Below are positions 9,224-15,867 of a stretch of DNA of 47,572 nucleotides, piece by piece (position 1 is the stretch's first letter; each line of letters begins with the position of its first letter). The DNA is taken from contig JAEOSL010000012.1 in assembly GCA_016840385.1 (NCBI GenBank), positions 1 to 47,572 on the forward strand. The letters are read 5' to 3'. Source of the DNA: Candidatus Thorarchaeota archaeon (GTDB lineage: Archaea; Asgardarchaeota; Thorarchaeia; Thorarchaeales; Thorarchaeaceae). The notes beneath the pieces are model-generated. The model was not told the origin of the DNA, made no database searches, and saw only the letters and a program-made list of their open reading frames with translations. Made by a program: the position numbers and the translations under genes.

Positions 9224-10678
9224 ATGGTATTCCAATCAAAATTCACTATAATGCCGCACTTGGTGGATTTCATTGAAGAACTCTACGAAAATAATAATTC
9301 AAGACTAATTTATACTGAAACCAGCTGTGAAACCGTTGAAGCGCTTAGAGATGTATTGAAGCAGTTCTCAAACACTCTGAATGAACGTTTAATTCAAGAT
9401 AGTATAGAGAATCAAATCCGGGTAGCAGTTGTAAATAATCGAATCTATGTTTGGAAATCGGAAAATTCCCCAGACAAATTGATTAATGCCTATTCAAAGG
9501 AGCGATTCTATTTTAGAAATAGTAGGAATCTCGATCGGTTTGCTAGAAGAATATTTGGTCAATTAGATCTTGACAAGTCATCTGCATCTATGAACCATCT
9601 CAATGAATTATTCTCACAGCTACGAGATAATGGTTCAAAAACTAAAGCTATCCGCTCTACACAGCTAAGTATACGTGGGTATGATTTGAAACTATGCCTT
9701 GACATTTTAGGACTAGAACTCAACGATATCGAAAGAGAAATATCTAAACTAGCTGGGATAAATGGGCAAGGTGCAATTAATAATCCAAAATTTCCAGATG
9801 GTGAAACACTATCTGAATTAAGAGTAAGACTTGGTGCAATTATCAACAGTGATTGTCATATCCGCAAGGATGGTATGATTACTTACTACGAGAGCAGCTC
9901 AGAGCGAATTGATTATGTGGAAATATTAGTGAAGGAGTTTGGGGATATTACACTACATAGGGGCAAACGAGAAGGTCGCTATGAAGTATGTTTCCCTCGA
10001 AGTATTGGCCGTGCTTTTCTAACTTGGGAATTTACTGCGGGGGATAAGCCACTTCAAAACAATCAGTTATCAATTCATATCCGGAATGCATCATTAGCTG
10101 ATGTAAGAGCTTACTTCGAAGAACTGATTCCCGAAGATGGATATTTTACTCCACACGCAGGATTTTCTTGGAGCCGGTCAGTTGTTCTAGATCCAGGAAT
10201 TAAGCGAGAAAAGTATCAAATTGCTTCTCTAGTGGGACTGGATGAAATGAATTTAGTTTGTGATTATGGTGATGACCATTGGAAGGAGCGACAATTGATT
10301 GGGATTAGTCTTACAACTCTCCGAGAGTTAACAGAATCTGAGAATGAACATATCGCAGTAACAGCAAATAGACTTCTGAAAGCAATATTTGCAAACCCGA
10401 GTACCCTGATGAGTGACGAGATAAAACTACTTAGTCGTTTGAATATTAATGCTCATCCATACCCAAAGGATATTGTTTATTCACATAGGACAGGTCGTCT
10501 TTCAATTAATTGGACCGCTTATGTATTCAAAAATGGAGACAAAATGAGATGGGCGTTGTTGTGCCCACCTAGAGATATCGTAAAACGTGAAAAGGTTGTT
10601 GAATGGATAAGACAGAATCAAGACTTGTCATTCAAAGTAAAGAAACAGCTACAAAACGAAGGATATAGGATTGATTAA
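9224..10678 (+). CDS. LAGLIDADG-like endonuclease, tRNA-Gly associated
   Basis: 484 residues. Two degenerate LAGLIDADG helices are visible: LGAIINSDCHI (about 203-213), with the acidic Asp, and VRAYFEELIPEDGYF (about 294-308), with E-D. They are spaced about 90 residues apart as in two-motif monomeric homing enzymes. A conserved lead-in INNPKFP (about 185-191) and a C-terminal block around RTGRLSINW (about 426) are shared with the proteins at 25665 and 43262. An N-terminal block with YVW and FYF is also shared. It starts at ATG 9224. The stop is 39 bp from the CCA end of the convergent tRNA-Gly. The predicted role is cleavage of a tRNA gene to start insertion; the activity is not proven, and the motifs are divergent. 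Confidence 0.7.
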   Translation: MVFQSKFTIMPHLVDFIEELYENNNSRLIYTETSCETVEALRDVLKQFSNTLNERLIQDSIENQIRVAVVNNRIYVWKSENSPDKLINAYSKERFYFRNSRNLDRFARRIFGQLDLDKSSASMNHLNELFSQLRDNGSKTKAIRSTQLSIRGYDLKLCLDILGLELNDIEREISKLAGINGQGAINNPKFPDGETLSELRVRLGAIINSDCHIRKDGMITYYESSSERIDYVEILVKEFGDITLHRGKREGRYEVCFPRSIGRAFLTWEFTAGDKPLQNNQLSIHIRNASLADVRAYFEELIPEDGYFTPHAGFSWSRSVVLDPGIKREKYQIASLVGLDEMNLVCDYGDDHWKERQLIGISLTTLRELTESENEHIAVTANRLLKAIFANPSTLMSDEIKLLSRLNINAHPYPKDIVYSHRTGRLSINWTAYVFKNGDKMRWALLCPPRDIVKREKVVEWIRQNQDLSFKVKKQLQNEGYRID

Positions 10679-10717
10679 CTAGTTACACTATTGCAATTAG
10701 GTTATTTGAAAAGGAAG

Positions 10718-10855
10718 TGGTGCGTCCGCCGGGATTTGAACCCGGGCCGGATCCGATCTACGGTTCCGAGGGATTAACCCCCGCACGATGGCAGGGATCC
10801 ATCATAGCCCCTTGGCCAAGCTTCCAGAAATTGAAAGCTTTTAGACAACGGACGC
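10718..10855 (-). tRNA. tRNA-Gly(GCC) with two introns
   Basis: The acceptor GCGTCCG pairs with CGGACGC, followed by A and an encoded CCA. The T-arm is CCGGG-TTCAAAT-CCCGG. The anticodon stem GATCC/GGATC carries loop C-T-GCC-A, giving anticodon GCC. One intron of about 29 nt interrupts the D-arm after GTCTA; a second of about 33 nt follows position 37. Exact splice points need a bulge-helix-bulge model. Its acceptor stem differs at two pairs from the stumps in the array. It lacks its own promoter at the usual distance and seems to be read from the promoter before the 5' stump at 10881. Confidence 0.85.
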
Positions 10856-10869
10856 AATCTTGCTACTCT

Positions 10870-10881
10870 GACAACGAGCGC
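10870..10881 (-). repeat. 5' stump of interrupted tRNA-Gly
   Basis: GCGCTCGTTGTC is acceptor 5' strand, positions 8-9 and the first D-stem bases of a tRNA-Gly. It pairs perfectly with CGAGCGC of the 3' stumps but not with the intact tRNA, which begins 14 nt further on. A TATA-like TTTTTAA lies about 30 bp upstream, the correct distance for this stump to be the original transcription start. Confidence 0.75.
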
Positions 10882-10907
10882 TGTAGAACTGAGCGCAACG
10901 GTGAGCG

Positions 10908-10914
10908 TTAAAAA
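10908..10914 (-). promoter_or_regulatory. TATA-like box of the tRNA-Gly locus
   Basis: TTTTTAA on the minus strand, 27-33 bp upstream of the 5' stump at 10881 and 53-59 bp upstream of the intact tRNA. This is the normal archaeal TATA spacing for the stump only. Transcripts would carry about 26 nt of leader before the intact tRNA. Confidence 0.5.
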
Positions 10915-10936
10915 GCTTACCAAATGTTGCCATAAA

Positions 10937-12007
10937 CTAGACATAGGTATTAACAAGATGTTTGATGTGGACTACCCTGAAAGTAGATTCACACTCCAAA
11001 GCATGACGATTTCCCTTTCTTTCATCGAACATCATCCTTGTTCCTCCTACCCAGTAACTCGTTTTCTTCTCTGATAACCATCCACGAGGAAAGATGTATG
11101 TTCCAAAATCAGTTTCGAAGGTCCTCAAATACTTCAACGATCTCTGGAACCACTCAGTTTCATGTGCCAAAGGGAACTTAGCCATTAACTCAAGGGTGAG
11201 GAGTAACTCTGCGAACTCTCTCTCTTCGGGATTTGTTAGATATCCAGGAAGATGTGCCGCCCACCCCAAGACATAGTATCTAGAACCATATTTTGCAAGA
11301 CCATAACTCCAAGGTATGTTCTGATACTCTTCAGTAAGCACTAGTTCAATGACTTTGTCTAGCTTCTTTCGATGAACTTTGCTCTCCATGATGCTCTTAC
11401 AACTAGCAAGTCCACGAATATCATGAATCCAAGGGAGCATGAATCGCTGATCTTGGTATAATTCAGGATTGACTAGTCCATACTCAGTATTCTTGGGAAT
11501 CCCTTTGTATTCAGACTTGTCAACAAATATGCGTGAGAAGTCAGGGTCCTCAGCAAACTCATAGAGGCTCTCCAACCTATCTATCATCTGCTCTAACACA
11601 GGTTTAGTTGAGCCGTAACCCGCATAAGCTAGGAATGAAGCAATGATTGTTCTAAGGAATATTGCATGAGGTTTCTCTGGAATGGTTTCAACATTCTCGG
11701 TAAGCCAGACTCGAAAAGGAAGGGTCTTACTATCAAAGGGCTGAAGCCCCGCTCTGAGACCAAGCTGCACAAGTTTTCCCATTACATTCTCGAATGCATC
11801 AATTCTACTGGAATGAATACTATTGAAATCTAATTTTGGTGTAAGGTGTTCCAACCATTTGACGACCTCGGGACTCAGTAGCATCTCATTGAGAGCACGT
11901 CCAACTATTCCAACATCTTGCTCATTCAGAATATCCACTAATGTTCTGTATTTGATTGAAGGTCCAGCATTAAGCAAGAGCCAATGAGCAAGGTCGTACA
12001 ATTCCAT
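10937..12007 (-). CDS. Squalene-cyclase/prenyltransferase-like alpha/alpha-toroid protein
   Basis: 356 residues. The N-terminal pattern LAHWLLLNAGPSIKYRTL resembles the opening of a broad family of prokaryotic alpha/alpha-toroid proteins, which continue with repeated helical hairpins and a conserved W-x-x-x-G core. Here WLSEKKTSYWVGG (about 304-316) and the final HALECESTFRVV fit that plan. The cyclase DxDD motif is not seen, so a catalytic role is doubtful. It begins at ATG 12007 and ends 23 bp from the promoter of the tRNA-Gly locus, marking the right edge of that array. Family assignment is tentative. Confidence 0.5.
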   Translation of the reverse strand: MELYDLAHWLLLNAGPSIKYRTLVDILNEQDVGIVGRALNEMLLSPEVVKWLEHLTPKLDFNSIHSSRIDAFENVMGKLVQLGLRAGLQPFDSKTLPFRVWLTENVETIPEKPHAIFLRTIIASFLAYAGYGSTKPVLEQMIDRLESLYEFAEDPDFSRIFVDKSEYKGIPKNTEYGLVNPELYQDQRFMLPWIHDIRGLASCKSIMESKVHRKKLDKVIELVLTEEYQNIPWSYGLAKYGSRYYVLGWAAHLPGYLTNPEEREFAELLLTLELMAKFPLAHETEWFQRSLKYLRTFETDFGTYIFPRGWLSEKKTSYWVGGTRMMFDERKGNRHALECESTFRVVHIKHLVNTYV

Positions 12008-12097
12008 ATGCTACCTCTTTGATTTGGAACATATCTATTCTCCCATCATCATTTTTGGCGATACAGTGTTAAGGAAGAATGATACAAATCCGATTGA

Positions 12098-12811
12098 GTG
12101 AAGCAGATGACTCAACTGGACAACCTCAAGAAGAACATCATGCAGGATATCTATGAGAAACGGATGATTCTCACTTCAGTCCGTGATAGACCCGAGGGTT
12201 GGACTCTTCACTCTGGGATATGGAGTCCCTTTTACATACAACTTAGAATATTGAGTTCGTTTCCTGAAACCCTGAAATTGGTAGGAAGTGCCCTATCTAC
12301 CTTGATCAAAGAGGAAGCTCCTTCGGTCAATCGACTGGTTGGCATTGCTTTCGCTGGTATACCAATTGCTACTGCTGTTTCGCTTGAGTCTGGTATCCCC
12401 GCATGTCACACTCGCAAGATTCTTGGAGTTCGCACAGAGCAGGAACTATTTGATGCCATTGGTAAATATGGTCAACATTCTCTCATGGAAGGAGAGGTAC
12501 AAGATGGAGACACCCTCTGCCTTATCGATGACCTAGTTACGGGAATGGAGAGTAAATTGGTTGGGCGTGCTCAGGTACTGGCGGAGATGAAGAAGCGCGA
12601 AATCTCTGATGTATCTGTAGATGATATTGCTGTGATAGTAGACCGCCAACAAGGAGCTCGTGAACGAGCAAAGGACTTGAACATCAAACTTCACTCATTG
12701 ATTGACCTGATAGATGAAGGACTTCCTTCAATCAAGGACTTAATGTCTGAGGATGAATACCAAATCGTATCTGAATATCTTACAAATCCCAATGGTGCAA
12801 AAAAAGTCTGA
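12098..12811 (+). CDS. pyrE: Orotate phosphoribosyltransferase-like protein
   Basis: 237 residues with the type I PRTase fold. The PRPP-binding loop is CLIDDLVTGMESK (about residues 144-156; hydrophobic strand, D-D, then T-G). The upstream block LVGIAFAGIPIATAVS (about 85-100) and an N-terminal hood with TLHSGIWSPFYIQLR match OPRTase, where the latter region binds orotate. OPRTase makes OMP from orotate and PRPP in pyrimidine synthesis. The frame opens with GTG 12098; an ATG three codons later is also plausible. It is monocistronic or leads the ferritin-like pair 54 bp downstream. Confidence 0.75.
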   Translation: MKQMTQLDNLKKNIMQDIYEKRMILTSVRDRPEGWTLHSGIWSPFYIQLRILSSFPETLKLVGSALSTLIKEEAPSVNRLVGIAFAGIPIATAVSLESGIPACHTRKILGVRTEQELFDAIGKYGQHSLMEGEVQDGDTLCLIDDLVTGMESKLVGRAQVLAEMKKREISDVSVDDIAVIVDRQQGARERAKDLNIKLHSLIDLIDEGLPSIKDLMSEDEYQIVSEYLTNPNGAKKV

Positions 12812-12864
12812 ATTAGCCACCATAGAAACTAATTTCTTTACCAATCATCTCTTCATAACTTCCT

Positions 12865-13317
12865 ATGAGTCCTAAGAATCCCCTCGAAACCCTGTTGAAA
12901 CTAGCTCTATCTATGTCGGAGCGTAATCATGAGTATTACGATGAGACCTCTGATAATGTTGAAATTCCGCAAGTAAAAGCACTTCTTCGCGTTCTTGCAG
13001 ATACAGAGCGTGATTTGATAATAGAAATCCAAGATATGATAGTGACAGGAGTTCTTGATGAAATCGAGGAAATGGGTCGAGTTGAAGTTGGTGCTGATCC
13101 CCTAGATGACACACCCTTTGCTCCTGAACGAAATGATTCAGACCCTCGAATTTTTGTTTGTAACAAGGCGCTAGAACAGGAAGTTAAGGGGTATACCTTC
13201 TATCTCTCTATCTCAGCAAGAGCAAAATCCGAACTTGTGAGCCGTGTCTTTGAATATCTTGCCTTCATTAAATCTGAGCAAATCGAGAGGATTCGTAAGG
13301 TCTGTGAGACTTTCTAG
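12865..13317 (+). CDS. Ferritin-like (rubrerythrin-type) helical protein, copy 1
   Basis: 150 residues, nearly all helical, with the spacing of a rubrerythrin-type four-helix bundle: ALSMSERNHEYYDETS, VKALLRVLADTERDL, then a long acidic linker (about 55-88) and KGYTFYLSISARAKSE followed by a last helix. The E-x-x-H iron ligands of true rubrerythrins are incomplete (TERD in place of E-E-x-x-H), so a diiron centre is doubtful. It is a tandem paralogue of the next gene, 57 bp downstream. A role in metal or redox sensing is possible but unproven. Confidence 0.55.
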   Translation: MSPKNPLETLLKLALSMSERNHEYYDETSDNVEIPQVKALLRVLADTERDLIIEIQDMIVTGVLDEIEEMGRVEVGADPLDDTPFAPERNDSDPRIFVCNKALEQEVKGYTFYLSISARAKSELVSRVFEYLAFIKSEQIERIRKVCETF

Positions 13318-13373
13318 ATTTGGGTATCTATGATAGAAAGTTCTTTTTGAAACAACGCGCACAATATCGTGCG

Positions 13374-13847
13374 ATGACAGAGAGGAGTTCAGTCCAGAGT
13401 ATGCTAAAAGTTGCACTGACAACTTCAGCAAATCATTATGATTTCTATCTAAAAGCAGCAAATATAGCGTCAACCGCTCAGGTCAAGGCTCTACTCATGG
13501 TCCTTGCTGAAACTGAAGGTGACCTCATCGAGCGCATCCGACTAATGATGACCACGGGAATTCTCGATCAGATAGAAGAGGTCGCTAGTGAAGCATTTAC
13601 TACTAAGGACCCTGATCCTACACCTTTTGGAATGGACCGAACCCCCTTTGCTGCATCCAATCCCGATACAGATCCTCGTTTCTACGTGTGCAATCGCGCT
13701 CTTGAGATGGAATTCAAAGGTTTCAGTTTTTACAGTTCAATCTCCAACAGGGCACAATCTGAGTTGATAAAGCGTCTCTACGAGTACTTTGCTCATATCA
13801 AGTCTATCCAAATAGAGAAGATACGTAAAGTGTGCGAGTCCTTCTGA
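13374..13847 (+). CDS. Ferritin-like helical protein, copy 2
   Basis: 157 residues from ATG 13374; an upstream TTG at 13320 would add 18 residues with no counterpart in the sister protein, so the ATG is preferred. It is collinear with copy 1: MLKVALTTSANHYDFY, VKALLMVLAETEGDL, a longer acidic Pro-rich linker containing two DPxxTPFG-like repeats, FKGFSFYSSISNRAQSE and a last helix ending IEKIRKVCESF. The metal ligands are again incomplete. It probably shares a transcript with copy 1 and arose by tandem duplication with loop expansion. Confidence 0.55.
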   Translation: MTERSSVQSMLKVALTTSANHYDFYLKAANIASTAQVKALLMVLAETEGDLIERIRLMMTTGILDQIEEVASEAFTTKDPDPTPFGMDRTPFAASNPDTDPRFYVCNRALEMEFKGFSFYSSISNRAQSELIKRLYEYFAHIKSIQIEKIRKVCESF

Positions 13848-13950
13848 TAGTGCTTTTATTTTCTAGAACTAGTTCAATTATAGAAACTTAGAACACGTGT
13901 TCCAATGATTTAATTAGACGAATATCGATTTAAATAAATAATTAGAAACA

Positions 13951-13958
13951 TTTATATA
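13951..13958 (+). promoter_or_regulatory. TATA box for the structured leader/ncRNA
   Basis: TTTATATATA lies in a very AT-rich run, about 25-30 bp before the first base of the GC-rich structured element that starts near 13978. It is the clearest TATA box in the window. Confidence 0.6.
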
Positions 13959-13980
13959 TATTTTATGTTATGCATACAGT

Positions 13981-14056
13981 AGTGGCCGAGAGGCCGCGAA
14001 CAGTGGAAACCCTGAGAATCTCCATCGGAAACGAAGGGGGTAGGGGGTTCCCAACA
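13981..14056 (+). ncRNA. Candidate structured RNA, H/ACA-like
   Basis: The sequence folds by eye into three helices. First, GTGGCC/GGCCGC closed by a GAGA tetraloop (13982-13997). Second, TGGAAACCC (14004-14012) pairs with GGGTTCCCA (14045-14053) with one mismatch. Third, an inner helix TCTCC-A-TCG / CGA-A-GGGGG is closed by a GAAA tetraloop (14028-14031). An internal loop TGAGAA/TAGG separates the last two, and an ACA triplet (14054-14056) follows the lower helix directly, as in archaeal H/ACA guide RNAs. It could instead be a structured 5' leader of the gene at 14062. It is GC-rich in an AT-rich setting. Confidence 0.5.
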
Positions 14057-14061
14057 GCGAG

Positions 14062-14412
14062 ATGGAAATTATGAATAACGAACAGACTGTGTTTATTCCC
14101 CCTGTTAGGCTTGACAGCTATGTAGACTTCAAAAATATTGCAAGTGAAGCTGCAGTGGTGGTCTATAGTCCTCAATATTATCAGGGACCTTTTACAGATG
14201 AACCTAAACGACTAAGCAGACTCACTTTGACTGCAGTAGGAGTTAGGAGAAATAGTGTGCCTTTGACATTCAAGTATATCATTGATGATGTACGAGACAT
14301 TGATAGAGTCGCATCGGAGATACTTACAGAACTAGAAAATCTAGGGAATCTAGTTCGTGGATCTGTTGAAACTTCTCGACCTATGGGCGAATTACTGACT
14401 AGTTTGTCCTGA
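14062..14412 (+). CDS. Hypothetical protein downstream of structured leader
   Basis: 116 residues, no recognised family. A hydrophobic strand AAVVVYSPQYY is followed by a basic stretch and a C-terminal helix with IDRVASEILTELENLG. It is soluble, with no signal peptide. The start is ATG 14062 or ATG 14071; either would be only a few bases after the structured RNA at 13981, so translation might be controlled by that structure. The genes at 14509 and 15105 follow in the same direction with gaps of about 65-100 bp. Confidence 0.5.
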   Translation: MEIMNNEQTVFIPPVRLDSYVDFKNIASEAAVVVYSPQYYQGPFTDEPKRLSRLTLTAVGVRRNSVPLTFKYIIDDVRDIDRVASEILTELENLGNLVRGSVETSRPMGELLTSLS

Positions 14413-14508
14413 TGATTATTCAGCAATCAACCAATTGGCGCTGTCCACTTAGAAAAGGACCATCTCGCATCGACCGATACTGCTTTTTGGATACGTATCA
14501 AGTACATA

Positions 14509-15039
14509 ATGAGAACAGTGACAGACCCAGAACCAGCTGAAAAAATCGTACCTCGCATTCTTGAGCAATACTCAGAACGCCCTCGAGGTTGGCATATTAT
14601 GAACACTCCAAGAGGAGAAGTTCTTGTGCTTAGTTCTGATTCTGCATTTCAGTTGAAACTGATTCCTCTTAATCCTCGTGAGTTCACTGGGGCTGGTGTT
14701 GAACTTCCAGAATCCAATGATACAGTTGATTCAATTCGAACTTCTCCAGAGTTTGGTCTTCGACCACTCAGTGAATCAGACCTTCAAGGGATAGCAAACT
14801 CAATGAGTGGTGAGCAGGATGCACGAGAAGAGATTGGCGAGATTCTAAGTCGGACTCCACTCAGTCTTGAAGATCTTTCCTCGAACCAGAGTTCTCACAT
14901 TCTACGCGGTCCAGTTTTGTCTCGACCTGACTTGGGGTCTCTGAGTCCGGAGATTCTGAAGATGCAAATGGCTCTTGATAGGAGTGCACAGAAGACCTTC
15001 AGGAAGCTCTACCCAATGCGTGCAGGTATGTACGGCTAG
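14509..15039 (+). CDS. Hypothetical cytoplasmic protein
   Basis: 176 residues. The N-terminal 50 residues look alpha/beta (PRGWHIMNTPRGEVLVLS), the remainder is polar and helix-rich with an acidic middle (GEQDAREEIGEIL), ending RKLYPMRAGMYG. There is no signal peptide, membrane helix or recognised motif. It starts at ATG 14509. Co-directional with the longin-like gene 65 bp further on, it may belong to the same regulatory group. Confidence 0.5.
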   Translation: MRTVTDPEPAEKIVPRILEQYSERPRGWHIMNTPRGEVLVLSSDSAFQLKLIPLNPREFTGAGVELPESNDTVDSIRTSPEFGLRPLSESDLQGIANSMSGEQDAREEIGEILSRTPLSLEDLSSNQSSHILRGPVLSRPDLGSLSPEILKMQMALDRSAQKTFRKLYPMRAGMYG

Positions 15040-15104
15040 ACTGGAAAATGTGCCTCTAGACTATCTTTCATTAGTCTTAGTTCCAAATTTAATTGTTGAG
15101 CGCC

Positions 15105-15593
15105 ATGATTCGTAACTTGATTATTATTAATGAGAACAGCCGTGCTCTCCTCAGTGCTAATTTTGGTGAGTGTCATTCACTTGGTGAAGACAATGAAATG
15201 GTAAGTGGTTTCATCAGTGCAGTTCATAGTTTTGCAAAAATGGTAGATGCTGAATCTGTAGATGAGATTCAGTTAGGTACACTAACATTCATTCTGATGT
15301 CAAAGGGGAATCTAGTCTTCGCACTTTCTGCAGATGACGAAAACACAGTAGAACATAGAACAACTCTTGTTAGGATAATCGACCTCTTTGAGGACCTTTA
15401 TGATTACTACACTGTGTGTGTGGAACCAGATATCGATATAGCAATTTTCCGAGAATTTCCAAAGTTTCTTGTTGATCAAGATATCCTAAAACCAAATTGT
15501 GGGAACTATACAGAATGTGAAGAATGCCCCAATAGCACCAAGTCACTTCCCGTAGAGGATATGACCAAACAACTTGATTCTCGTCGAATGTAG
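15105..15593 (+). CDS. Longin/roadblock-like regulatory protein
   Basis: 162 residues from ATG 15105; a TTG four codons earlier is possible. The N-terminus MIRNLIIINENSRALLSANF, followed by a helix (MVSGFISAVHSFAKMV), strands (LTFILMSKGNLVFALSA) and a helix (VRIIDLFEDLYDYY), is the beta-beta-alpha-beta-beta-alpha plan of longin domains. Such domains are widespread in Asgard archaea next to small GTPases. A C-terminal tail has four Cys (CGNYTECEECP region, about 146-155) that could bind zinc. It would act as a small-GTPase or trafficking-type regulator; no GTPase gene is adjacent. The stop is 32 bp before the first stump of the tRNA-Val array. Confidence 0.6.
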   Translation: MIRNLIIINENSRALLSANFGECHSLGEDNEMVSGFISAVHSFAKMVDAESVDEIQLGTLTFILMSKGNLVFALSADDENTVEHRTTLVRIIDLFEDLYDYYTVCVEPDIDIAIFREFPKFLVDQDILKPNCGNYTECEECPNSTKSLPVEDMTKQLDSRRM

Positions 15594-15624
15594 ATTAAAG
15601 AGCCGATGTTGCTGTAGAAGAAAG

Positions 15625-15649
15625 TGGTGGGCCGGACGTGATTTGAACA
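15625..15649 (-). repeat. tRNA 3' stump, outermost copy of Val array
   Basis: On the minus strand it is GTTCAAATCACGTCCGGCCC, then A and CCA. Homology begins in the T-loop. A truncated reading frame abuts it on the right, so the junction cut a gene. Confidence 0.85.
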
Positions 15650-15788
15650 CCTCACCTTTGAACGTGCTTGGAAAGATTATTTAGAAACCACCTCACATAG
15701 AGATACCTACAATCTTGGCTTTGCGATGATTGAACAGGGAGTGTCTGGAAAAAACATTGATGTGATTCCCTCTGGGGAGTCTGCCTGA
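15648..15788 (+). pseudogene. C-terminal remnant of a truncated gene
   Basis: An open plus-strand frame runs from the stump junction to a TGA at 15786-15788, encoding about 43 residues with normal protein composition (FERAWKDYLETTSHRDTYNL, then GFAMIEQGVSGKNIDVIPSG and ESA). It has no start codon at a sensible place and its 5' end is the tRNA stump. It is best read as the tail of a gene cut by insertion or deletion. The family is not recognised. Confidence 0.5.
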
Positions 15789-15867
15789 ATTAATGCCCCA
15801 ACTTACCCTTTGCTTCTTGGAACCTTAACAGTGCAGAATCTACATTATTCTAGGAGGAATTAATGAA

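Larger units (their letters stand above)
9176..10869. mobile_element. Minimal unit: tRNA-Gly copy plus LAGLIDADG-like gene
   Basis: About 1.7 kb lies exactly between the two halves of the interrupted tRNA-Gly (3' part at 9079-9175, 5' part at 10870-10881). It holds only an intact tRNA-Gly and one convergent gene, the 484-aa LAGLIDADG-like protein. This is the smallest version of the arrangement repeated at tRNA-Val and tRNA-Phe. I infer it to be the core mobile unit: a site-specific nuclease plus a substitute tRNA that repairs the loss caused by insertion. Confidence 0.65.
3431..10881 (-). mobile_element. tRNA-Gly cassette array: five cargo blocks closed by tRNA 3' stumps
   Basis: This is a composite region anchored on an intact tRNA-Gly(GCC) at 10718-10855. 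Going left there are tRNA-Gly 3' stumps at 9079, 7326, 4781, 4164 and 3431, all in the same orientation and all with acceptor strand CGAGCGC, unlike the CGGACGC of the intact gene. Each interval carries one gene: a LAGLIDADG-like protein, a 495-aa membrane protein, a beta-helix surface protein and two small membrane proteins. A 12-nt 5' stump with the matching GCGCTCG acceptor lies just beyond the intact tRNA. The layout is seen; serial insertion is inferred. No integrase gene is present. Confidence 0.75.

Noticed and set aside
10717..10911. 64-codon frame across the tRNA-Gly gene
   Set aside because: It is a reading of the tRNA gene and its introns.
14013..14019. TPP riboswitch, suggested by CTGAGA in the structured leader
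   Set aside because: The second conserved half (CTGAT...GCCAGCG...GGGA type) is absent and the helices drawn do not match the TPP fold.
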